DNA of 8,543 nucleotides from Chitinophagaceae bacterium (GTDB lineage: Bacteria > Bacteroidota > Bacteroidia > Chitinophagales > Chitinophagaceae), in contig JAICHT010000143.1 of the NCBI GenBank assembly GCA_025924755.1, positions 1-8,543 of the forward strand. Direction: 5' to 3'. The first letter of the stretch is position 1. Every line of letters starts with the position of its first letter. Below, one piece after another: positions 1-6,559 of the stretch. Below the pieces are notes generated by a model. That model was given only the letters and a program-made list of their open reading frames with translations. It did no database searches and was not told the origin of the DNA. The position numbers and the translations under genes were made by a program.

Positions 1-521
1 ACACGCAGGGAACTGATTTGCGGCTTTTTAAAAGCCTGCCTATAGAGCTGGCCATTACCATATTAGCCGCCGAATTTGAACCCGGTATTATGGACGCCTA
101 CGAAGGAGAAGATAAGCTATACAGCGTGATGCAGGAAATGCACCAGCATCATTTCTGGCTGTCGTCTATGGAAGTAAAAGGCACCCAACGTTTGCAATAT
201 GATTATGTGGCTAAAATTGGCGCTTCTTTTACAAAACGGGTTATTAGAAAATCGCCCTGCTGGGCAGAGGTTACTTATCTTCGCCAGCCTTTGGTTGCTA
301 CAGAAAGGCAACTGCTTTTATTGATTGTTTTTGCAATAATAGAAAAGCAGTGGGGCTTTGCGCTGGAGGTAGCCGATTATGCTATGGGCCAGTATAACGA
401 TCCGATTTTTACAGATTGCAAAAAAGCGATCCTGAATAAATTAAATGCTGAAAAATGGAAAGCGCCGCTGGTAGTAGCCAAGAGACAATTCAACAAACTC
501 CTTTCGCATATTAATGATTAA
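1..521 (+). CDS. FkbM-family SAM-dependent methyltransferase, C-terminal part (5' end outside window)
   Basis: The reading frame is open to the left edge, so this is the 3' part of a longer gene. A TTG at 18 could be read as a start but is unlikely to be one, because the codons before it (from base 3) read TQGTDLRLFKSL. This resembles the conserved FkbM motif of the form K-[IL]-D-x-Q-G-x-[ED]-L, and the two leading bases 'ac' would fit the final two bases of an Asp codon. The following EFEPGIMDAYEGEDKL and the later FWLSSMEVKGTQRL look like the C-terminal half of FkbM-type enzymes, as I remember them. FkbM proteins are SAM-dependent methyltransferases, often O-methylating sugars or polyketides, and are frequent in polysaccharide loci. 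The SAM-binding N-terminal half is not visible. The stop (TAA, 519-521) overlaps the next start by 8 bases, suggesting co-translation. Family assignment is moderate; the substrate is unknown. Confidence 0.6.
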   Translation, partial: TQGTDLRLFKSLPIELAITILAAEFEPGIMDAYEGEDKLYSVMQEMHQHHFWLSSMEVKGTQRLQYDYVAKIGASFTKRVIRKSPCWAEVTYLRQPLVATERQLLLLIVFAIIEKQWGFALEVADYAMGQYNDPIFTDCKKAILNKLNAEKWKAPLVVAKRQFNKLLSHIND

Positions 522-1590
522 TTTTTGCACCTTATTCGATTCTAATTATTTATCGCGGGGCCTGGCTTTGTACCATTCGCTGTGTAAGGTGTGTCCTTCT
601 TTCCATTTATACATCGTAGCATTTAATAAAGAGAGCTATCAATATTTAACAGAAGCCCGTCTTCCCTTTATCACACCTATTGCCTTATCCGAATTTGAAG
701 ACGAGGCCTTGTTAAAAGTAAAACCCACCCGGTCTGCCGCTGAATATTGCTGGACCACTACGCCATCAGTACTTTTATATTGCATAAATAAATACCAGCT
801 TCCTTCCTGCACGTATATTGATGCGGATATGATATTTTACCAGGATCCAAAAGTGCTGTTGGATGAAATGCCTGCCACCGATTCGATATTAATTACAGAA
901 CACCGGTATTCAAAAGATTACGACCAGGCCGCTATCAGCGGTAAATACTGCGTGCAGTTCATGTATTTTAAAAATAATGAAGATGGAATAACGGCACTCA
1001 CCTGGTGGCGGGAGCGCTGTTTGGAATGGTGCTATGCCCGCGCTGAAGATGGCAAGTTTGGCGATCAGAAATATTTAGACGACTGGACCACACGTTTCAA
1101 AGGGGTGCATGTATTGCAGCATCGTGGTGGCGGCGTAGCGCCGTGGAATGTGCAACAATTTGATATTGCCAAGGAGAACAATAGTATAATACTTGTTGAT
1201 AAAAAATCAGGCAAACATTACCCGTTGGTCTTTTATCATTTTCATGGTGTCAAGTTTTATACGGATAATCTTGTTTCCTGCTGTGCGCCGGTATATGATA
1301 TCAGTTCAGTAGCAAAAGAGTGGATATACATACCATATTTTAAAAAGCTAAAAAAAGTAGAAGCGCAACTAAAATTACAGGGCATATCCTTTAATACAAA
1401 TGGTGCAAAAAACCCCGCTCCCGGAAAACTTCACGTGTTTTTAGAATATGCTAAAGAACGGCTGGTGCTTTGGAAGATAGGCAATATACGTCCTTGGCAA
1501 CTGAAATTATTTAGCTTTAGCAAGCAGTATCATTTTTATAAGCTGGATTTATTAAACACAGAAACCAATGGCCCAACTGATAGACCTTAA
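514..1590 (+). CDS. GT8-like glycosyltransferase (GT-A fold, nucleotide-diphospho-sugar transferase)
   Basis: This 358-residue protein is predicted to be a cytoplasmic GT-A glycosyltransferase that transfers a sugar from a nucleotide donor to the growing repeat unit. The N-terminus (FCTLFDSNYLSRGLALYHSL, residues 4-23) is the pattern seen in GT8-like transferases, where the first strand binds the nucleotide. YIDADMIFYQDP (101-112) supplies a DxD metal-binding motif at D103/D105. FGDQKYLDDW (182-191), RGGGVAPWN (204-212) and YHFHG (241-245) resemble the acceptor-side and second metal-ligand motifs of such enzymes. Residues from about 265 onward are Lys-rich and outside the recognisable core; they may help membrane or acceptor binding. 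No signal peptide or membrane segment is seen. The ATG at 514 lies inside the end of the preceding gene (ATGATTAA), and the 3' end overlaps the next gene by 23 bases. Donor and acceptor sugars cannot be told from sequence. Confidence 0.8.
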   Translation: MINFCTLFDSNYLSRGLALYHSLCKVCPSFHLYIVAFNKESYQYLTEARLPFITPIALSEFEDEALLKVKPTRSAAEYCWTTTPSVLLYCINKYQLPSCTYIDADMIFYQDPKVLLDEMPATDSILITEHRYSKDYDQAAISGKYCVQFMYFKNNEDGITALTWWRERCLEWCYARAEDGKFGDQKYLDDWTTRFKGVHVLQHRGGGVAPWNVQQFDIAKENNSIILVDKKSGKHYPLVFYHFHGVKFYTDNLVSCCAPVYDISSVAKEWIYIPYFKKLKKVEAQLKLQGISFNTNGAKNPAPGKLHVFLEYAKERLVLWKIGNIRPWQLKLFSFSKQYHFYKLDLLNTETNGPTDRP

Positions 1591-1933
1591 AACTTTTACT
1601 GATAAAAGAGGCAATCTTACGGTTGTAGAAAAAGTGATTCCATTTACCATTAAACGCATATTTTATATTTATGGGGTAGACGAATCGGTTCGGGGCGGCC
1701 ACCGGCACAAAACTACCGTGCAGGCTGCTATTTGCCTTAAAGGCTCCTGCCAGATTTATAATAATGATGGTAAAGAAGAAAACCGGTTTGTGCTGGATCA
1801 GCCCAATAAATGCTTGCTGCTACAACCAACCGATTGGCATACGATGGACCATTTTACAGAAGACGCCATATTGATGGTACTGGCATCGGAATATTTTGAC
1901 GCCGGGGATTATATATTTGAACCTTATACCTGA
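1568..1933 (+). CDS. fdtA: FdtA/QdtA-type dTDP-4-keto-6-deoxyhexose 3,4-ketoisomerase (cupin, WxcM-like)
   Basis: This 121-residue single-domain cupin isomerises dTDP-4-keto-6-deoxyglucose to a 3-keto sugar, the step before C-3 amination in dTDP-Fuc3N or dTDP-Qui3N synthesis. The core motif RGGHRHK (42-48) carries the paired histidines H45 and H47, which correspond to the catalytic histidines of FdtA/QdtA. Y33, in FYIYGV, sits where these enzymes have a conserved active-site tyrosine. The N-terminal RGNL (14-17) and the C-terminal SEYFDAGDYIFEPYT region (107-121) are also typical. The length is normal for a stand-alone isomerase, with no fused acyltransferase. It starts 23 bases inside the preceding gene behind an A-rich leader, and its TGA overlaps the aminotransferase ATG by one base (TGATG), a strong coupling signal. 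Whether the product is galacto- or gluco-configured at C-4, and so FdtA or QdtA, is not settled; the gene symbol is provisional. Confidence 0.88.
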   Translation: MAQLIDLKTFTDKRGNLTVVEKVIPFTIKRIFYIYGVDESVRGGHRHKTTVQAAICLKGSCQIYNNDGKEENRFVLDQPNKCLLLQPTDWHTMDHFTEDAILMVLASEYFDAGDYIFEPYT

Positions 1934-3018
1934 TGATCGAATACGAAAATTTATATAAAGTAAACCAGCCTTTTTTTGAAGCTTACCACCGTTCGTTTAA
2001 CGAAGTGCTGGAAAGCGGCTGGTATATTTTAGGAAAAGCAGTTCAACAGTTTGAAACGCAGTTTGCCGCATACTGCCAAACTTCATATTGCTGTGGCGTA
2101 GCCAATGGCCTCGATGCGTTAATGCTGGCATTAAAAAGTTTTAATTTTGAAGCGGGCGACGAGGTTATTGTGCCATCTAACACCTACATTGCAACCATAC
2201 TGGCTATTGTGCATAATGGCCTGAAACCCGTGCTGGTAGAGCCAGACATTGCCACCTATAATATAGATCCCGCAAAAATTGAAGAAAAGATAACGCCTCG
2301 CACCAGGGCTGTTATGGTAGTACATTTATATGGCAAGCTGTGCGAAATGAACCGGATAAATGCCATTGCTGATAAACACCATTTAAAGGTAATAGAAGAT
2401 GGTGCACAGGCACATGGCGCTTCGTATAAAGGCAAAAAAGCCGGCAGCTTCGGGCAGTTTGGGGCCTTTAGTTTTTACCCAACTAAAAACCTCGGCGCCC
2501 TTGCAGACGCAGGTGCTTTAACTACCAACGATGCTGCTTTATTTGAAAAAGTTTTTACGCTGCGCAACTATGGCTCCAGGGTTAAATATTATAATGAACT
2601 CGTAGGATATAATTCAAGGCTCGATGAAATGCAGGCGGCTTTCTTATCTATAAAACTACAACAGCTGGATGCTATCAATCATCATAAAAGAAAACTGGCA
2701 GACCTTTATCTGGCAGGCTTAAAAACAGATTTCATTAAGCCCGTAGTGCAGCCGGATTATTTTGATGTATATCACATCTTTACTATTCGCCATCCACAGC
2801 GGGATAAATTGCGCGATTATCTTTTACAAAATGAAATAAAAACAGAAATCCATTATCCTGTGCCACCCAATAAACAGAAAGCAATGAAGGGAATATTGGA
2901 CGATCAGCCTACCCCTATTGCTGCGGAAATACATGCTACCACACTGAGCCTGCCTATTTCTTATTTTCATACCGAACAGGATATACAACGTGTAATTGAA
3001 GTAATGAATCGCTTTTAA
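1933..3018 (+). CDS. fdtB: FdtB/QdtB-type dTDP-3-keto-6-deoxyhexose aminotransferase (DegT/DnrJ/EryC1/StrS)
   Basis: This 361-residue PLP-dependent sugar aminotransferase is expected to add an amino group at C-3 of the keto sugar made by the preceding isomerase, giving dTDP-3-amino-3,6-dideoxyhexose. It has full family length. NGLDALMLAL (58-67) forms the phosphate-binding region. VIEDGAQAHGA (153-163) carries the cofactor-contacting D156 and Q159. FSFYPTKNLGALADAGA (179-195) contains the Schiff-base lysine K185. LRNYGS (210-215) and YNSRLDEMQAAFL (226-238) are the usual downstream blocks. The start YENLYKVNQPF and the YPTKNLGALADAGA motif are closer to FdtB/QdtB than to C-4 aminotransferases such as PglE/ArnB, which supports C-3 amination. 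It is linked to the isomerase gene through the overlapping stop-start TGATG. No FdtC/QdtC acyltransferase follows. Family assignment is very secure; C-3 specificity rests mainly on the isomerase neighbour. Confidence 0.9.
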   Translation: MIEYENLYKVNQPFFEAYHRSFNEVLESGWYILGKAVQQFETQFAAYCQTSYCCGVANGLDALMLALKSFNFEAGDEVIVPSNTYIATILAIVHNGLKPVLVEPDIATYNIDPAKIEEKITPRTRAVMVVHLYGKLCEMNRINAIADKHHLKVIEDGAQAHGASYKGKKAGSFGQFGAFSFYPTKNLGALADAGALTTNDAALFEKVFTLRNYGSRVKYYNELVGYNSRLDEMQAAFLSIKLQQLDAINHHKRKLADLYLAGLKTDFIKPVVQPDYFDVYHIFTIRHPQRDKLRDYLLQNEIKTEIHYPVPPNKQKAMKGILDDQPTPIAAEIHATTLSLPISYFHTEQDIQRVIEVMNRF

Positions 3019-3074
3019 TACGAAAGCTTAAAATATCATAACCCGCAAAACAAACACAAAAATTATAACGCATC

Positions 3075-4352
3075 ATGCCCGGCGCAGTTACCATAAATAA
3101 ATATTTACCGATAGCTGTCCTGTACTTTTTTTTCAACAGCTTTTTGCTGCCGCATGGGTTGTTATATACTACCTTACTTACACCGTTTTTTATAATATGG
3201 TTGTACCGCTACCCATCTTTCAACTTACTGCTATGGTTCTTTGTGGTAAGCATTCCGTTTTTAATTGTGCACCTGGCAAAGGGTGTGGATGCCCTGGTAT
3301 ACATCAAATCCTACTTGCTGTTTTTTTCGGTGTATGTATTTGGAGTGGCGTTTTACCAGTTCCTAAAAAACTGCCATAGCCTGAGTTCCATTTTTAAAAG
3401 CATTACCATTATTAATATATTTTTGGTGCTGCTGGCTTTGCTGGCCCTTGCTATTCCACCATTAAAGCAGCGGTTTTGGTATGATATTGTAGTTACACCT
3501 GGTGTTCCAAGTATAAACCGCCTGCAAATGCTCACTTACGAGCCTTCGTACTATTCTATTTTACTGGTTCCTATTGTACTATATTATTATTTAAAGATGC
3601 TTTTATTGCGGCTGCCCAATAAACTGCTGGTGTTTTTGTTACTGGCTATTCCTTTATTTCTATCGCTTTCATTTGGGGTTATTTTTGGGCTGCTCATTAC
3701 GTTCGTACTCATTTTTGTATCAGACGTAAAGCTGTTTACTTTCAACAAAAAGTTTCCTTTATATATTCTTTATGGCAGCATTGCGGCATTGATTGCTTTT
3801 GTGCTGGCGCTGGAACTTTTTCCGGATAATATATTTTTTTTACGAATAGCTAACAGCCTTAGTGGACATGATGCTTCCTTTAAGGGCCGCACGTTTGATT
3901 CTTTTTATCTTGGATGGCAGATTGCCGCGCAAAAAAGCATTCTGTTTGGAGTCGGCCCCGGCCAGGTAAAGCCCATTGGCTTAGATTTTTTTAGAGTGTT
4001 TTACAACTATCCCAATTTTACAGAAAATGAAATCAGCATTCCTAATAGCCTGGGCGATATACTGGCCACGCTGGGCATATTGGGTGTTTTAATAAAACTG
4101 TCGCTGGAACTGTTTTTCTTTTTTAAAACAAAAACATACAGCAACTTTTTCAGGCTGGGGTTGTTTCTTTTTGCATTCATCTATCAATTTACCGGAAGCT
4201 ATATTACCAACATTGCCGAATACGTAATATGGATAATGGCATTTAGCCCCTGGTTGTTTACCGAATTCAATAAAATAAATATTTACAAAATGAAGTATTC
4301 AAACGAAGGATTACCTGCAGCACCTATTACACTACCTCATTACGTAAAATAA
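3075..4352 (+). CDS. Wzy-like O-antigen/exopolysaccharide polymerase, polytopic membrane protein
   Basis: This 425-residue, very hydrophobic protein has about 11-12 predicted membrane segments (roughly 11-30, 31-45, 51-69, 79-97, 110-130, 159-178, 184-216, 229-248, 328-351, 359-375, 378-398). A large loop lies at about 250-327. That architecture, plus NRLQMLTYEPSYYS (148-161, with R149 and E156), GRTFDSFYLGW (271-281) and FGVGPGQ (291-297), matches Wzy-type polymerases, which join lipid-linked repeat units on the periplasmic side of the inner membrane. A Lys-containing hydrophilic tail (about 399-425) ends the protein. An in-frame TAA at 3066-3068 leaves ATG 3075 as the only normal start. The 56-base gap before it is the longest in the cluster; it is A-rich and shows no Shine-Dalgarno sequence or recognisable Bacteroidota promoter. 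Such proteins diverge quickly, so polymerase versus ligase is inferred from context. Confidence 0.75.
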   Translation: MPGAVTINKYLPIAVLYFFFNSFLLPHGLLYTTLLTPFFIIWLYRYPSFNLLLWFFVVSIPFLIVHLAKGVDALVYIKSYLLFFSVYVFGVAFYQFLKNCHSLSSIFKSITIINIFLVLLALLALAIPPLKQRFWYDIVVTPGVPSINRLQMLTYEPSYYSILLVPIVLYYYLKMLLLRLPNKLLVFLLLAIPLFLSLSFGVIFGLLITFVLIFVSDVKLFTFNKKFPLYILYGSIAALIAFVLALELFPDNIFFLRIANSLSGHDASFKGRTFDSFYLGWQIAAQKSILFGVGPGQVKPIGLDFFRVFYNYPNFTENEISIPNSLGDILATLGILGVLIKLSLELFFFFKTKTYSNFFRLGLFLFAFIYQFTGSYITNIAEYVIWIMAFSPWLFTEFNKINIYKMKYSNEGLPAAPITLPHYVK

Positions 4353-4359
4353 GCTTTGC

Positions 4360-5442
4360 GTGAAAGTATTATTTATATCCAGGGCTACTTTGTATACGGA
4401 TAAAGGTGGCGATACTGTTCAAATAATAAATACAGGCCGCCACTTACAAGAGCTGGATGTAAGTGTGGATATCCGGTTGTGTAACGAAGCAATTGACTAC
4501 GCACCTTATGACCTCATTCACTTTTTTAACATCATTCGTCCGGCCGATATACTAATGCACATCAAAAAGTCGGGCAAGCCATTTGTAGTGTCTACTATTT
4601 ACGTGGATTACAGCGAGTATGAAAAAAATGAAAGAAGTGGTATGGCCGGTTTATTTTTTAAATGGTTTTCTGCAGACTTTATAGAATATGCTAAAGTACT
4701 GGCCCGCGCCGTTATTAATAACGAAAAGATTATCAGCCCTTCTTACTTTTTTCTGGGCCAGCGCAACGCTATAAGAAAAATTATTAAAAAGGCAGCGCTG
4801 GTATTACCCAATTCAAAAAGTGAGTATCAACGTTTTTCAAAGCACTTTAATATATACCCTGCGTACAAAGTTATACCCAACGCTATAGACGCAACGCTCT
4901 TTAATTTTTCAGAGCAAAAAGTTAAAAAAGATAGAAACCTGGTAATTTGTGTAGGCCGCATTGAAGGAAGAAAAAACCAGTTGAACCTTATTAAAGCGCT
5001 TAATAATTCTTCCTATCAATTAATAATTATTGGCTCCGCTTCAGCCAACCATGTAACTTATTATAACCTATGCCGCGGTATTGCGGCTTCTAATGTCAGG
5101 TTTGTTAGCAGTCTTACGCAAGAAGAATTGCTTGAATATTATGCGGCAGCAAAAGTGCATGTATTACCCAGTTGGTTTGAAACAACCGGCCTGAGTTCGC
5201 TTGAAGCCGCTGCTATGGGTTGCAATATTGTTATTACCGATAAAGGAGATACCAGGGAATATTTTGAGGATATGGCTTATTATTGCAATCCCAAATCGCC
5301 TGCGTCTATACGACAGGCAGTAAACCATGCAGCGGAAAATGACTTTAATGAATCCTTACGAAACAAGATTATCAACCAATATACGTGGTCTGTTACGGCC
5401 GCTAAAACTCTGGAAGCCTATCGTATAGCTTTACTACAATAA
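4360..5442 (+). CDS. GT4-family glycosyltransferase (GT-B fold)
   Basis: This 360-residue retaining GT-B glycosyltransferase is predicted to add one sugar to the lipid-linked repeat unit at the cytoplasmic face of the membrane. The N-terminal domain opens with the usual first strand, KVLFISRATLYTDKGGDT (2-19), where the Gly-Gly turn binds donor or acceptor. The C-terminal domain begins near 192 with LVICVGRIEGRKNQ (194-207), supplying R200 and K205 for the donor phosphates. The EX7E motif is intact in FETTGLSSLEA (273-283), with E274 and E282. LVLPNSKSEYQRF and KVIPNAID are further typical GT4 elements. The start is GTG at 4360, seven bases after the previous stop; it lines up the MKVLFIS strand correctly and no better ATG is nearby. 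No membrane segment is seen. The seven-base gap to the next gene supports a shared transcript. The sugar specificity is unknown. Confidence 0.88.
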   Translation: MKVLFISRATLYTDKGGDTVQIINTGRHLQELDVSVDIRLCNEAIDYAPYDLIHFFNIIRPADILMHIKKSGKPFVVSTIYVDYSEYEKNERSGMAGLFFKWFSADFIEYAKVLARAVINNEKIISPSYFFLGQRNAIRKIIKKAALVLPNSKSEYQRFSKHFNIYPAYKVIPNAIDATLFNFSEQKVKKDRNLVICVGRIEGRKNQLNLIKALNNSSYQLIIIGSASANHVTYYNLCRGIAASNVRFVSSLTQEELLEYYAAAKVHVLPSWFETTGLSSLEAAAMGCNIVITDKGDTREYFEDMAYYCNPKSPASIRQAVNHAAENDFNESLRNKIINQYTWSVTAAKTLEAYRIALLQ

Positions 5443-5449
5443 AAGATCT

Positions 5450-6559
5450 ATGAGAATTGGAATTATTGGAACGCGAGGCATACCGAATCACTATGGCGGG
5501 TTTGAGCAGTTTGCTGAGTTTGTAGCACCGATGTTGGTACAGCGTGGCCACGAGGTATATGTGTATAACTCATCTTTACATACCTACAAAGAAAAAACAT
5601 GGAAAGGCGTACACATCATTAGCCGGTACGACCCGGAAGACAAAGTAGGAACTGCCGGCCAGTTTATTTACGATTTTAATTGCATCGTGGATTCGCGAAA
5701 AAGAAATTTTGATGTAATCCTGCAAATGGGTTATACCAGCAGCAGCGTATGGACCTTTTTATTTCCAAAGAGTGCCCTACTGTTTACTAATATGGATGGG
5801 CTGGAGTGGAAAAGAAGCAAGTATTCTAAAAAGGTGCAGGGCTTTCTTAAAAAAGCCGAGGGGTGGGCTGCGCTTCATAGCGATTACCTGATTGCCGATT
5901 CAAAAAGTATTCAGCAATACCTGCTTAAACGATATAAAAGACCTTCTTTTTTTATTACCTACGGCGCTAAACTGGTAACGGAGGCCGACGAATCGGTATT
6001 AAAGGTTTGGGGAGTAGAAAAATTTAGTTACAATTTGGTGATTGCCCGTATGGAGCCTGAAAATAATATTGAGACCATTATTCTTGGTCATATCCAATCG
6101 CATACTACAAAGCCTTTAATTATTATTGGTGCTTACGATCATCATTTTGGCTCGTATTTAAAAGCAAAATACGCTGGTGAAAAAATCAAGTTCTGGGGTG
6201 CGGTTTACGACTTGCATGTACTAAATAACTTACGCTTTTTTTCTTACTTGTATTTTCATGGCCATTCGGTAGGCGGCACTAATCCTTCCTTGCTGGAGGC
6301 GATGGCTTCGTATGCGCTGGTAGTAGCTAATAATAATATCTTTAATAAAACCGTATTGGAAAATGATGCCTTTTATTTTTCTTCTGCAAAGGATATAGCC
6401 GATATACTGGATGCGAATATTGAACGGGTAGATTATAAACACATGCTTATAAATAATGCGCAGAAAATCAGCAGCCAGTATTCGTGGGATCATATTATAA
6501 ACCTGCTAGAAAACAGCTTAATCCATGCCATGGAAGAATGCACTTGCAAAAGAGACTAA
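5450..6559 (+). CDS. DUF1972-type glycosyltransferase (GT4-like, possibly rhamnosyltransferase-related)
   Basis: This 369-residue protein begins with IGIIGTRGIPNHYGGFEQFA (3-22), the signature of the DUF1972 N-terminal domain. That domain is found in GT-B glycosyltransferases such as the pneumococcal Cps2T/WchF rhamnosyltransferases. TNMDGLEWKRSKYS (113-126) and the C-terminal blocks LVIARMEPENNIE (196-208) and HGHSVGGTNPSLLEAMA (270-286) fit the same family. Relative to ordinary GT4 enzymes the first Glu of EX7E is replaced (G275 where E is expected, E283 kept), and the lysine usually following the conserved Arg (R200) is not present. I believe this is normal for the family rather than a sign of inactivation. 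Start ATG 5450 has an A-rich leader (aaaagatct). The 3' end overlaps the following membrane-protein gene by 35 bases. A deoxyhexose donor such as rhamnose is only a guess from family members. Confidence 0.85.
   Translation: MRIGIIGTRGIPNHYGGFEQFAEFVAPMLVQRGHEVYVYNSSLHTYKEKTWKGVHIISRYDPEDKVGTAGQFIYDFNCIVDSRKRNFDVILQMGYTSSSVWTFLFPKSALLFTNMDGLEWKRSKYSKKVQGFLKKAEGWAALHSDYLIADSKSIQQYLLKRYKRPSFFITYGAKLVTEADESVLKVWGVEKFSYNLVIARMEPENNIETIILGHIQSHTTKPLIIIGAYDHHFGSYLKAKYAGEKIKFWGAVYDLHVLNNLRFFSYLYFHGHSVGGTNPSLLEAMASYALVVANNNIFNKTVLENDAFYFSSAKDIADILDANIERVDYKHMLINNAQKISSQYSWDHIINLLENSLIHAMEECTCKRD

Noticed and set aside
18..20. TTG as the true start of the first gene
   Set aside because: The codons before it continue a conserved FkbM-like motif with no stop, so the gene almost certainly starts outside the window.
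117..311. 64-codon minus-strand open frame inside the first gene
   Set aside because: It is antisense to a frame with FkbM-like motifs and has no leader or conserved residues.
3019..3074. Possible internal promoter in the 56-base gap before the polymerase gene
   Set aside because: I found neither a TTTG-type -33 box nor a TAnnTTTG -7 box with suitable spacing; the A-rich sequence alone is not enough to call a promoter.
6230..6493. 87-codon minus-strand open frame opposite the DUF1972 glycosyltransferase gene
   Set aside because: It lies fully antisense to a well-supported gene, its translation is rich in Ile/Tyr/Arg in the way expected for the complement of AT-rich coding DNA, and it has no recognisable motif.
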